Shown here one piece after another: positions 1 to 7,700 of a DNA stretch of 40,006 bases (position 1 is its first letter; the number at the start of each line of letters is the position of its first letter). A program made the translations under genes and the position numbers. The stretch is from the NCBI GenBank assembly GCA_020354275.1, contig CP070645.1, forward strand, positions 1,372,788 through 1,412,793, given 5' to 3'. The stretch is from Dehalococcoidales bacterium. Lineage in GTDB: Bacteria > Chloroflexota > Dehalococcoidia > Dehalococcoidales > UBA2162. Under the pieces are notes generated by a model, which was given only the letters and a program-made list of their open reading frames with translations, ran no database searches and was not told the origin of the DNA.

Positions 1-765
1 GTCGTTGACTGCTTTTGAGATATAGACGGGTTGACGGTGCCGGACAGTGCGGCTGCGGTTAAGGTGGCGGACAAAGCTGGTAATGCCACCCTCGAAGTAG
101 AAGGTCAACTCGCGGTCTTTCTTTTCATCTTTAAGGCAGATTTCTAGCCCTTTATTGAGATATGCCATCTCCCGGAACCGCTCACTGAGAGTATTAAAAT
201 CATACCTGGCTTGACCGAAAATCTCCTCGTCGGCAAGGAAGATTGTGGTAAGGCCGGTGTCATTGGTCTTACCAACCTCGGTAACTTCACCTTGAGGTAC
301 ACCTCGCGCGTATTCCTGCTCGTAAATCTTACCGTACCATCTCGCTTGGACCTTGCACCAGGAGGACAGGGCATTCACCACCGAGGCACCTACACCGTGC
401 AGACCACCGGATACCTGGTAGGTGTGGCCGCCAAATTTAGCCCCGGCATGCAGGGTTGTCATCACTGTTTCCAGAGCCGATAGTCCTGTGGCCGGGTGAA
501 TCTCTACGGGGATTCCCCTCCCGTTGTCTTCAACCATAACCGAGTCGTCTTCCTGCAACGTCACGGTTATTTTGTTACATGAGCCGGCCATGGCTTCATC
601 TATGCTGTTATAGGCAATTTCGTAGACGAGATGATGTAATCCGCGCTGGTCGGTACTGCCGATGTACATTCCTGGGCGGCGGCGTACCGCTTCCCGGCCA
701 CCGAGGACATGGATATCCTCTGCGGTATATTCATTGTTGGCGGTTGAAGTGGTATCCTCTGTCAT
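1..765 (-). CDS. gyrB: DNA gyrase subunit B, N-terminal part (cut by window edge)
   Basis: This is the ATPase end of the type II topoisomerase subunit that, with GyrA, introduces negative supercoils. The visible 255 residues cover the GHKL ATPase domain and the start of the transducer domain. The ATP-site motifs are clear: YEIAYNSIDEA near residue 50 (Glu and Asn of the Bergerat fold), VEDNGRGIP near 78-86 and GGLHGVGASVVNA near 120-132. The ATG at 763-765 lies just after an AGGGG ribosome site on the minus strand. The frame is open to base 1, so the rest of the gene lies outside the window. It is divergent from rpsL. ParE is a close relative, and the visible part alone does not fully exclude it. 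Confidence 0.95.
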   Translation of the reverse strand, partial: MTEDTTSTANNEYTAEDIHVLGGREAVRRRPGMYIGSTDQRGLHHLVYEIAYNSIDEAMAGSCNKITVTLQEDDSVMVEDNGRGIPVEIHPATGLSALETVMTTLHAGAKFGGHTYQVSGGLHGVGASVVNALSSWCKVQARWYGKIYEQEYARGVPQGEVTEVGKTNDTGLTTIFLADEEIFGQARYDFNTLSERFREMAYLNKGLEICLKDEKKDRELTFYFEGGITSFVRHLNRSRTVRHRQPVYISKAVND

Positions 766-899
766 GACTAACCCCTATTACCCTGCTGTTCTGTAATGCA
801 GATTAGGGACAGGGCGCGTTCAGGCATAAGAAACCGGGGATTACACGGGGAACTGGTGTGGACGGTATTATCTAATTGGCTTGGTGCAACCATAAATAC

Positions 900-908
900 A
901 TTATAGCA
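900..908 (-). promoter_or_regulatory. Putative gyrB promoter, extended -10
   Basis: On the minus strand the sequence TGCTATAAT matches an extended -10 element. The -35 region is weak. Transcription would start near 893 and give a leader of about 125 bases before the gyrB ATG. The assignment rests on consensus match and position only. Confidence 0.5.
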
Positions 909-973
909 CAATTTAGCCTGAGGTTGAAGTATTTTTGTCGGTTGTGAGTTTCATAATTTGACTGTACCTACGG

Positions 974-1003
974 TTGACAGGTAGACTGTAGCTGTGGTAT
1001 AGT
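974..1003 (+). promoter_or_regulatory. Promoter of the ribosomal protein cluster (rpsL)
   Basis: A perfect -35 TTGACA (974-979) is separated by 18 bases from a -10 TATAGT (998-1003). The predicted start near 1010 gives a leader of about 120 bases before rpsL. It is the strongest sigma70-type promoter seen in the window and sits where the first promoter of the str-S10-spc cluster should be. Confidence 0.75.
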
Positions 1004-1073
1004 TTCTCTTTGGTGTCTGCTATTTCAACTGTCTATTGATAGATACTCCTATATGTTCCGATCTATCATTATG

Positions 1074-1105
1074 TGAAATGGATGAGCTATAGCTCATCCA
1101 TTTCA
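1074..1105. repeat. Perfect 32-base palindrome in the rpsL leader
   Basis: The arms TGAAATGGATGAGC (1074-1087) and its exact reverse complement (1092-1105) flank TATA. In RNA this is a 14-bp stem with a UAUA loop, ending about 11 bases before the rpsL Shine-Dalgarno site. No U-run follows, so it is not a simple intrinsic terminator. It could be an operator, an RNA control hairpin or a processing site. A second, shorter inverted repeat (TCTAT-TG-ATAGA, 1032-1043) lies upstream. Confidence 0.8.
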
Positions 1106-1130
1106 GTTGTGCCAGAAAGGGAGGAAGCGT

Positions 1131-1541
1131 TTGCCAACTATTAATCAGCTTGTCCGTAAAGGGCGTAAAAGGGCGACTAAAAAGACAAAGACACCGGCCT
1201 TGCGCTTTATCTATAATGCCATGAAAGACCGGATGATTCAGGGTGACGGCTCTCCACAGAAGAGGGGGGTATGTGTCCAGGTAAAGACCACAACCCCCAA
1301 GAAGCCCAATTCGGCATTGCGCAAGATAGCCAGGGTACGCTTGACCAACCAGATGGAGGTCACTGCCTACATTCCCGGTGAAGGCCATGAGCTGCAGGAG
1401 CACTCCGTTGTCCTCATCAACGGGGGGCGTGTCAGGGATTTACCCGGTGTCCGTTACCATATTATCCGTGGTGCGCTGGATACCACCGGTGTCAATAACC
1501 GGCGCAGGGGTCGTAGCAAGTATGGCACCAAGCGCCCTTAA
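1131..1541 (+). CDS. rpsL: 30S ribosomal protein S12
   Basis: S12 lies at the decoding centre of the small subunit and contributes to reading accuracy. The start is TTG 1131, six bases after GGAGG, which gives the family N-terminus MPTINQLVRKGRKR. Conserved blocks TTTPKKPNSALRK and GGRVRDLPGVRYHIIRG are intact. The protein has 136 residues against roughly 123-125 in common homologues; the extra residues lie between TPAL (near 22-25) and SPQKRGVC (near 41-48). It is the first gene of the cluster, 29 bases before rpsG. Confidence 0.97.
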   Translation: MPTINQLVRKGRKRATKKTKTPALRFIYNAMKDRMIQGDGSPQKRGVCVQVKTTTPKKPNSALRKIARVRLTNQMEVTAYIPGEGHELQEHSVVLINGGRVRDLPGVRYHIIRGALDTTGVNNRRRGRSKYGTKRP

Positions 1542-1570
1542 GCTGCGGTAGAAGGAATTTAGGAGGTACC

Positions 1571-2041
1571 ATGTCAAGGCGGAGCCGAGCACTTAAAAGA
1601 GAAATAGCACCTGACCCCGTGTATCACAATGTTATTGTGGCTAGGTTGATTAACCGGATAATGAAGGATGGCAAGAAAAGCACCGCAGAGAGGATCGTCT
1701 ATGGTGCTATGAATATGATTGAAAAGCAGGAGTCCAAACCGCCGGTCACTGTGGTTGAGCAGGCGATAAGGAATTCTACGCCCCAGCTTGAGGTTAAGTC
1801 CCGCCGTATCGGCGGTGCTACCTACCAGGTACCGATCGAAGTACGTACCGGTCGGGGGCTTTCTCTGGCCATGCGCTGGCTGGTAGCTGCAGCTGAAGCC
1901 AGATCGGGCAAGTCCATGGCCGAGAAACTGGCCGGCGAGCTTAATGATGCCGCCAAAGGGCAGGGAGTAACGATTAAAAAACGTGACGATACTCACCGGA
2001 TGGCGGAAGCGAACAGGGCTTTTGCCCACTACAGATGGTAA
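1571..2041 (+). CDS. rpsG: 30S ribosomal protein S7
   Basis: S7 nucleates assembly of the 30S head by binding the 3' major domain of 16S rRNA and borders the E site. The 156-residue length is typical, and family blocks such as RSRALKREIAPDP, NRIMKDGKKSTAERIVY, VEVKSRRIGGATYQVP-like and ALRWLV-like (here AMRWLVAAA) are all visible. The ATG at 1571 follows AGGAGGTACC, a strong ribosome site. In other bacteria S7 is the autoregulator of the str operon; no S7-like target can be defined here by eye. Confidence 0.97.
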   Translation: MSRRSRALKREIAPDPVYHNVIVARLINRIMKDGKKSTAERIVYGAMNMIEKQESKPPVTVVEQAIRNSTPQLEVKSRRIGGATYQVPIEVRTGRGLSLAMRWLVAAAEARSGKSMAEKLAGELNDAAKGQGVTIKKRDDTHRMAEANRAFAHYRW

Positions 2042-2064
2042 GAGGTTATAAATAGTCTATTGTT

Positions 2065-4200
2065 ATGGTAAAAAATTCGTTGAAAACCAGACCAGGGATA
2101 AGGGATAAGGCTGTGCCTAGGAGTTTCCCGCTAGAAGACATAAGAAATATCGCTTTCATTGCTCACATTGATGCCGGTAAGACTACCGTCACCGAGAGGA
2201 TACTGTACTATACCGGCCGTACCTATAAGGTGGGCGAGGTGCATGAGGGGACAGCCGTCATGGACTGGATGGAGCAGGAAAAAGAGCGTGGCATAACCAT
2301 CACGGCGGCGGCTACCACCTGTTACTGGGGTGACTACCGTATTAATATTATTGATACGCCGGGACATGTTGACTTCACCGCTGAGGTCGAGCGTAGCCTG
2401 CGGGTCCTTGATGGTGGTGTGGTCGTTTTCGACGCCGTCGCCGGGGTAGAAGCTCAATCTGAGACGGTATGGCGGCAGGCGGATAACTATCATGTCCCTC
2501 GCATTTGCTTTATCAACAAAATGGACCGGATTGGGGCCGATTTTGAGCGCACAATTACTATGATTGAGGAGCGGTTGCGGGCCAGACCGTTACCCATTCA
2601 GCTTCCTTTGGGTAGTGAAGCTACCTATGAAGGGATTATCGACCTGATCGAAAACCGGGCGTGGCGGTTTGATGGCGAACAGGGTTCAGAGCCGATAGAA
2701 GTACCTGTTCCCGAGTCAGAGATAGCCAGGTGCACCGAATACCACCAGGCACTTATTGAGAAGCTAGCCGAGGTAGACGACCAAGTTCTAATGGCGTACA
2801 TTGATGGCCGCAGTCTTACCCCGGACGAAGTGAGGGATGCCTTAAGACGGGTAACCCTGGCTAATAAAGGCGTGCCTATTCTTTGCGGAAGTATGCTGAG
2901 GAATAAGGGTGTCCAGCCGTTACTGGATGCTATTATAAGTTATTTACCTTCACCCCTGGATATGCCGCCAGTGCGTGCTAAACACACCAGGTCGGGGGAG
3001 GAAATTACCCGGGCGGCTAGTGACGAGGCGCCCTTTACCGCGCTTGCGTTTAAGGTGGTTTCTGATCCTTTTGTCGGCCGGCTGGTCTACTTCAGGGTAT
3101 ATTCGGGCAAGGTGGCCGCTGGCGCGCAGGTCTATAACGCGACACGGGATAAAAGGGAACGTATCGGGCGTTTATTATTAATGCATGCCAACCGTCGTGA
3201 GGAAGTTGATATGGTAGACACCGGGGCTATTGTGGCCACCTTGGGTCTGAAGGATACATTCACCGGTGATACACTGTGCCATCCTTCGCAGCCGGTTGTT
3301 CTTGAATCTATCCGCTTTCCACAGCCGGTACTATCGGTGGCCATTGAACCCCGGACCAGGGCGGACCAGGACAGGATGGGAGAGGCACTGCAGAAACTGA
3401 CCGAGGAGGACCCCACTTTTAGGGTAGCCTATAATCAGGAGACAGGACAAACCGTAATCTCAGGCATGGGTGAGCTTCACCTGGAGGTTCTGGTTGGCCG
3501 GTTGCTCAGTGAGTTCAGAGTGGGTGCCAAGGTAGGCCGACCGCGGGTTGCCTACAAGGAGACGATTACCAAGTCGGTTAAGGCTGAAGGCAGGTTCATC
3601 AGGCAAAGCGGCGGTCATGGCCAGTACGGTCATGTGATGATTGAGCTGGAGCCAGCAGAACCCGGTGAAGGCTTTCATTTTGCCAATAATATCAGGGGTA
3701 TTGCCATTCCCAGGCAATATATCCCGGCCATTGAGAGTGGTATTAAAGAAGCGATGGAGACCGGAGTACTGGCCGGGTATCCCGTGGTTGATATCAAAGT
3801 AAACCTGTATGACGGTAGTTATCATGAGGTTGACTCTTCGGAGCTGGCCTTTAAAATGGCCGGTTCGATGGCTCTTAAAGATGGTGTGGCCAAGGCTGCC
3901 CCTATCCTGCTCGAGCCTATTATGAAGCTGGAGGTAGTTGCTCCAGAACAGTTTCTGGGTGATATTATCGGGGATCTCACTGCCAAGAGGGCGCATATCG
4001 AGTCTATAGAGACCCGTGGCGAAATTTCAACTATTTTTGCCCGGGTGCCCCTGGCGGAGACATTTGGTTACGCAACCAGTCTCCGATCTAATACCCAGGG
4101 TAGAGCCACCTACTCAATGGAGTTTTATCGTTATCAGGAGCTACCATCAGAATTGGTAGCTCAAATTATTGATAAGGCAGGGTTGGCCAGACATGCCTAG
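2065..4200 (+). CDS. fusA: Translation elongation factor G
   Basis: EF-G is the GTPase that drives tRNA-mRNA translocation and, with RRF, ribosome recycling. All G motifs are present: AHIDAGKTT (G1), RGITITAAAT (G2), DTPGHVDF (G3) and NKMDR (G4), followed by domains II-V in the usual order and a full length of 711 residues. The start is uncertain. ATG 2065 has only a distant AGAGG, whereas GTG 2113, preceded by AAGG, would give the family-like N-terminus MPRSFPLEDIRNIAF. The 3' end overlaps rpsJ by 8 bases. No tuf gene follows, unlike the classical str operon. Confidence 0.97.
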   Translation: MVKNSLKTRPGIRDKAVPRSFPLEDIRNIAFIAHIDAGKTTVTERILYYTGRTYKVGEVHEGTAVMDWMEQEKERGITITAAATTCYWGDYRINIIDTPGHVDFTAEVERSLRVLDGGVVVFDAVAGVEAQSETVWRQADNYHVPRICFINKMDRIGADFERTITMIEERLRARPLPIQLPLGSEATYEGIIDLIENRAWRFDGEQGSEPIEVPVPESEIARCTEYHQALIEKLAEVDDQVLMAYIDGRSLTPDEVRDALRRVTLANKGVPILCGSMLRNKGVQPLLDAIISYLPSPLDMPPVRAKHTRSGEEITRAASDEAPFTALAFKVVSDPFVGRLVYFRVYSGKVAAGAQVYNATRDKRERIGRLLLMHANRREEVDMVDTGAIVATLGLKDTFTGDTLCHPSQPVVLESIRFPQPVLSVAIEPRTRADQDRMGEALQKLTEEDPTFRVAYNQETGQTVISGMGELHLEVLVGRLLSEFRVGAKVGRPRVAYKETITKSVKAEGRFIRQSGGHGQYGHVMIELEPAEPGEGFHFANNIRGIAIPRQYIPAIESGIKEAMETGVLAGYPVVDIKVNLYDGSYHEVDSSELAFKMAGSMALKDGVAKAAPILLEPIMKLEVVAPEQFLGDIIGDLTAKRAHIESIETRGEISTIFARVPLAETFGYATSLRSNTQGRATYSMEFYRYQELPSELVAQIIDKAGLARHA

Positions 4201-4501
4201 ACAGAAAATTCGTATCAAGTTGAAGGGTTTTGACCATAAACTCGTTGACCAGGCTGCTGAGCAGATTGTCGAGGCGGTGGAGCGTACCGGGGCAGTCGTC
4301 TCGGGGCCGGTTCCCCTGCCCACCCATATTCAGAAGTTCAGCGTAATACGCTCTCCGTTCATCGATAAGAACTCGCAGGAGCAGTTTGAGATCAGGACCC
4401 ATAAACGTTTAATTGATATTATCGAGACGACCGGCAAGACGATTGATTCCCTCACCGGGTTGAACCTGCCTTCAGGTGTTGAGATAGATATCAAGCTGTG
4501 A
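4193..4501 (+). CDS. rpsJ: 30S ribosomal protein S10
   Basis: S10 is a 30S head protein, also known as NusE for its role in transcription antitermination with NusB. The ATG at 4193 gives MPRQKIRIKLKGFDHK, the family N-terminus, and 102 residues, the usual length. Blocks such as SGPVPLPTHI and RSPFIDKNSQEQFEIRTHKR match the long rRNA-binding loop. The gene starts inside the last codons of fusA (8-base overlap) with only a weak ribosome site, so translational coupling to fusA is likely. Confidence 0.97.
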   Translation: MPRQKIRIKLKGFDHKLVDQAAEQIVEAVERTGAVVSGPVPLPTHIQKFSVIRSPFIDKNSQEQFEIRTHKRLIDIIETTGKTIDSLTGLNLPSGVEIDIKL

Positions 4502-4536
4502 AATAAATAACTGGTTCCGGGTAATTGGGGATATAA

Positions 4537-5160
4537 ATGGTATCAGGGATTATTGGGCGCAAACTGGGCATGACCCAGGTATTCAGGGATGACGGTAAGG
4601 CTGAGGCGGTTACCGCCGTTGAAGCCGGCCCGTGCACCGTAATACAGATTAAGACGGCCGAAAGAGAAGGCTATAACGCTGTTCAACTCGGTTTCGGTGA
4701 AACTAAGCGTTCTAGCTCACCTCAGAAAGGACACCTGAAGGGATTAGGGCAGCTCAGGTATCTCCGCGAATTCCGGGTAGACGATAATGAAGAGACCAGT
4801 GTTGGCGACAGGGTTGATGTTACCCTCTTTGAGAGCGGCGACTTGGTCGATATTACCGGTGTGTCCAAGGGCAAGGGTTTTGCCGGTGTCGTTAAGCGTT
4901 ACCACTTCGCCGGTGGGCCCAAAACACACGGGCAGTCTGACCGTCACCGGGCCCCTGGTTCCATAGGGGCAACCACTTCTCCGGGCAGGGTATTCAAGGG
5001 TCAACGGATGGCGGGACATATGGGTAAGGAACGGGTGACAACCCGTAATCTTGAGGTAGTAGCAACCGATCCTGACCGTAATCTGTTACTCCTTAGGGGA
5101 GCGGTGCCCGGGAACCGGAACGGACTGCTGCTGATAAAAAAATCTGGTAAGAGGAAATAG
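4537..5160 (+). CDS. rplC: 50S ribosomal protein L3
   Basis: L3 is an early-assembling 23S rRNA-binding protein whose long loop reaches toward the peptidyl-transferase centre. The 207-residue product begins MVSGIIGRKLGMTQVF, and the conserved GKGFAGVVKR and the HGQSDRHRAPGSIG loop with the GRVFKGQRMAGHMG block are present. The ATG at 4537 follows a GGGGAT site. It lies 35 bases after rpsJ and 4 bases before rplD, in the standard S10-operon order. Confidence 0.97.
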   Translation: MVSGIIGRKLGMTQVFRDDGKAEAVTAVEAGPCTVIQIKTAEREGYNAVQLGFGETKRSSSPQKGHLKGLGQLRYLREFRVDDNEETSVGDRVDVTLFESGDLVDITGVSKGKGFAGVVKRYHFAGGPKTHGQSDRHRAPGSIGATTSPGRVFKGQRMAGHMGKERVTTRNLEVVATDPDRNLLLLRGAVPGNRNGLLLIKKSGKRK

Positions 5161-5164
5161 GTAA

Positions 5165-5830
5165 TTGCAGGTTCCAGTTTATAATACCAGTGGGGAAACG
5201 GTTCAGGAGATAGAGCTGGATGACCATGTTTTTGGGGTACCCTTTAACAAAGCCGTGGTGCATCAGGTAATGGTCAGGCAGCTGGCCAATGCCCGTCAGG
5301 GTACGGCCAGTACAAAAACCAGGTCTATGGTAACCGGGAGCAGCCGAAAGCTGTTCCGCCAGAAAGGCACCGGTTGGGCCCGGGCTGGCAGCATAAAGTC
5401 ACCGCTGCGTCGGGGCGGGGGCATTACCTTTGGTGCTCATCCCAGGAACTACCGGCAGGCAATACCCAAGAAAATGCGCCGGTTAGCCTTGAGATGTGTC
5501 CTGTCGGCCAAGGTCAATGACCGGGAGTTGGTTCTGGTAGAGGATTTTAACCTTGATAAGCCTAGAACAAAGCAGATGGCTGATATTTTAACGGCACTCG
5601 GCCTTGATTCTTCTACGTTGATTGTTACTGCTGGAGTTGCCGATAACGTGGTTAAGTCAGCCCGGAACCTGCCGAGGGTGAAAACAACGCTGGCAGACTT
5701 GCTTAACGTTGTTGACCTTCTAGCTTATAAGAAATTGCTGATGACGGTAGCTGCTGCGCGCCGTGTTGAGGAACTCTGGGGGGGAAGCGATGCATCTTTA
5801 CGAAGTGTTGCGGCGTCCGCTGATAACTGA
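5165..5830 (+). CDS. rplD: 50S ribosomal protein L4
   Basis: L4 binds 23S rRNA, and its extended loop lines the peptide exit tunnel; in gamma-proteobacteria it also autoregulates the S10 operon. The TTG start at 5165 follows AAGAGG in the tail of rplC. The tunnel-loop block GTGWARAGSIKSPLRRGG and the motif GVPFNKAVVHQVM identify the family. The 221-residue product is slightly long at its C-terminus, whose last 14 codons overlap the start of rplW by 41 bases in another frame. Confidence 0.95.
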   Translation: MQVPVYNTSGETVQEIELDDHVFGVPFNKAVVHQVMVRQLANARQGTASTKTRSMVTGSSRKLFRQKGTGWARAGSIKSPLRRGGGITFGAHPRNYRQAIPKKMRRLALRCVLSAKVNDRELVLVEDFNLDKPRTKQMADILTALGLDSSTLIVTAGVADNVVKSARNLPRVKTTLADLLNVVDLLAYKKLLMTVAAARRVEELWGGSDASLRSVAASADN

Positions 5831-6074
5831 AAAATATACTGCTCTCCAAATTGAGGGCAAGTATGCCTTTGAAGTGGCCGCAGGGGCTAATAAACCGCTG
5901 ATAAAACAGGCCGTAGAAAAGGCGTTTAAGGTTGAGGTAACCGGTGTAAATGTGATGACAGTCCCCGGAAAGACCCGCAGGTTAGGCCGGCGGGTACTCC
6001 CCGCCCGGCCCTGGAAGAAGGCGGTTGTCACGCTGAAACCTGGGGACAAGATAGAGTTCTTTGAGGGTGTATAG
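5790..6074 (+). CDS. rplW: 50S ribosomal protein L23
   Basis: L23 sits at the rim of the exit tunnel and is the docking point for trigger factor and SRP. The ATG at 5790 comes after a GGGGGGAAGCG site and gives MHLYEVLRRPLITEKYTAL, the family N-terminus; 94 residues is typical. The C-terminal basic loop with GKTRRLGRR and a final KKAVVTLKPGDKIEFFEGV are visible. It overlaps the end of rplD by 41 bases, more than is usual for this pair. Confidence 0.96.
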   Translation: MHLYEVLRRPLITEKYTALQIEGKYAFEVAAGANKPLIKQAVEKAFKVEVTGVNVMTVPGKTRRLGRRVLPARPWKKAVVTLKPGDKIEFFEGV

Positions 6075-6147
6075 CGGGGTTGTGCCCTTAGGGCATATCC
6101 CGAACCCTAATATTAGGTGTTAGCAAAAAGGAGACAGGAAACAAAAG
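6075..6147 (+). other. Structured gap before rplB
   Basis: This 73-base gap inside the operon can form a hairpin (TGCCC 6083-6087 with GGGCA 6091-6095, nested within CGGG/CCCG) followed by a 12-base perfect palindrome CCTAATATTAGG (6106-6117). It is followed by AAAAAGGAGACAGG, the rplB ribosome site. A cis-acting RNA element is possible, but no known ribosomal leader family was recognised. Confidence 0.4.
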
Positions 6148-6978
6148 ATGCCACTAAAGGTATACCGTCCTACCTCTCCCGGTAGACGGGGTATGATTGG
6201 TGCTGGTTTTGAGGAGATAACCACCAAAGAACCGGAGAAATCACTGCTTGTACCCCTGAAAAAAAAGGCCGGGCGTAATAGCCAGGGCAGGATAACGGTT
6301 CGTCACCGCGGTGGCGGGGCGAAGCGGATGCTCCGTGTCATTGATTTCAAGCGGGACAAGATTGGTGTACCGGGCAGGGTGGCCACTATCGAATATGACC
6401 CTAACCGCTCGGCGCGTATCGCCCTGATTAACTATTTTGATGGAGAGAAGCGCTACATTCTGGCTCCGGTAGGGCTTAATGTGGGCGACGTTATTAAGTC
6501 AGGCAGTGAAGCCGAAGTGAGACCGGGGAATACCCTCCCCTTGAGGTTGCTACCGAGCGGGACTCAGATTCATAATATTGAGTTACAGAAGGGAAGGGGC
6601 GGTAAGCTGGTGCGGAGTGCTGGCATGTCGGCCCAGTTGCTGGCCAAGGAAGGAAAGTACGCCCTTATCCGGTTGCCTTCTGGTGAGACAAGGCGTATAC
6701 ATTATGATTGTTCGGCTACGGTGGGACAGGTAGGCAATGTGGAGCATCAGGGCATCAAGCTGGGGAAGGCTGGTCGCAAAAGGTGGCTGGGTTTCCGGCC
6801 TACAGTCAGGGGCTCGGTAATGTCGCCACGTGACCATCCCCATGGCGGCGGGGAAGGTAGAAGCCCGATAGGCCTGCCTGGCCCGAAGACTCCATGGGGA
6901 AAGCCAGCCCTTGGCTATAAAACCAGGAAAAGAAAGGCTTCGGACAGAATGATTGTTAGGCGCCGGGGGAGGAAGTAA
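6148..6978 (+). CDS. rplB: 50S ribosomal protein L2
   Basis: L2 is needed for subunit association and peptidyl-transferase activity and is one of the most conserved ribosomal proteins. The 276-residue length is typical. The N-terminal GRNSQGRITVRHRGGGAKR, the central OB and SH3-like region, and the C-terminal block GSVMSPRDHPHGGGEGRSP with the conserved His near the peptidyl-transferase centre are all present. The ATG at 6148 follows AAGGAGA. The stop is two bases before rpsS. Confidence 0.98.
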   Translation: MPLKVYRPTSPGRRGMIGAGFEEITTKEPEKSLLVPLKKKAGRNSQGRITVRHRGGGAKRMLRVIDFKRDKIGVPGRVATIEYDPNRSARIALINYFDGEKRYILAPVGLNVGDVIKSGSEAEVRPGNTLPLRLLPSGTQIHNIELQKGRGGKLVRSAGMSAQLLAKEGKYALIRLPSGETRRIHYDCSATVGQVGNVEHQGIKLGKAGRKRWLGFRPTVRGSVMSPRDHPHGGGEGRSPIGLPGPKTPWGKPALGYKTRKRKASDRMIVRRRGRK

Positions 6979-6980
6979 CA

Positions 6981-7271
6981 ATGTCGAGGTCAACCAAGAA
7001 AGGCCCAGCTATAGATGAGAAACTGTTGAAGAAGGTGGACGTGGTCAACCGTTCCGGTCAGAAGGCGGTGATTAAAACGTGGTCGCGCTGGTGTACAATA
7101 GTGCCCGAAATGATCGGGCTTACCATTGGCGTGCATGATGGCCGGCGGCATGTACCCATCTTCATTACTGAGAATATGGTGGGGCACAAGCTGGGCGAGT
7201 TTGCCCTAACCCGGACCTTTAGGGGACACATAACTAAATCGGAAAGGACCACTCAGATAAGGAGGAGATAA
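6981..7271 (+). CDS. rpsS: 30S ribosomal protein S19
   Basis: S19 forms a head complex with S13 near the A-site finger. The product of 96 residues starts MSRSTKKGPAIDEKLLKKV and carries the typical VIKTWSRWCTIVPEMIGLTIGVH and HVPIFITENMVGHKLGEFA blocks, here without gaps. ATG 6981 follows GGGGGAGGAAG, the overlap region with the rplB end. A 90-base gap with a possible hairpin separates it from rplV. Confidence 0.97.
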   Translation: MSRSTKKGPAIDEKLLKKVDVVNRSGQKAVIKTWSRWCTIVPEMIGLTIGVHDGRRHVPIFITENMVGHKLGEFALTRTFRGHITKSERTTQIRRR

Positions 7272-7361
7272 TCGGAATAGGTTGAGCTCTGGTTGTATAT
7301 GGACTGACCCGGGTGTGGGGTAAAAGCCAGAGCTTATTTAGAAGTGACCTAGAGTAAAGAA
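7272..7361 (+). other. Gap before rplV with an inverted repeat
   Basis: The arms AGCTCTGG (7285-7292) and CCAGAGCT (7327-7334) are perfect reverse complements, extendable by one G-U pair at each end, enclosing about 34 bases that contain GACCCGGGTGTGGGG. It lies in an otherwise tightly packed operon and could be a ribosomal-protein-responsive or processing hairpin. No T-run follows the stem. Confidence 0.4.
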
Positions 7362-7700
7362 ATGGAAGTGAGAGCGATAGCTAAAAATACCGGAGTATCA
7401 CCCCGTAAAGTGCGCCAGTTTGTCGACATGGTACGGGGGCGGAAGGTGGATGAGGCGCTAACGGTGCTGAATTTTATGACTTCACCGACAGCCCGGCTGG
7501 TGGCCAAGGTGATAAAATCGGCTGCGGCTAACGCCGAGAATGTTTTTCAGCTATCTTATGATGACCTCAGAATTATAAGGATCTTTGCTGATGAGGCTCG
7601 AACGTTGAGAAGGTTCCGCCCTAGGGCTAGAGGGCGGGCCAGTCCGATACTGAAGCGTTCCAGTCATATCACAGTCGTAGTCGCTGAGCAGGAGGATTAA
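7362..7700 (+). CDS. rplV: 50S ribosomal protein L22
   Basis: L22 binds all six domains of 23S rRNA, and its beta-hairpin forms the exit-tunnel constriction with L4. The 112-residue protein opens MEVRAIAKNTGVSPRKVRQ and ends with the hairpin region RRFRPRARGRASPILKRSSHITVVV, consistent with the family. The ATG at 7362 has a modest AGAG site. The last base of its stop is the first base of the rpsC start codon, indicating coupled translation. Confidence 0.96.
   Translation: MEVRAIAKNTGVSPRKVRQFVDMVRGRKVDEALTVLNFMTSPTARLVAKVIKSAAANAENVFQLSYDDLRIIRIFADEARTLRRFRPRARGRASPILKRSSHITVVVAEQED

Noticed and set aside
1020..1403. 127-codon minus-strand frame across the rpsL leader
   Set aside because: It is opposite S12 coding sequence, and its translation resembles no known protein.
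3460..3996. 178-codon minus-strand frame inside fusA
   Set aside because: It is wholly antisense to conserved EF-G domains and has no ribosome site or recognisable domain.
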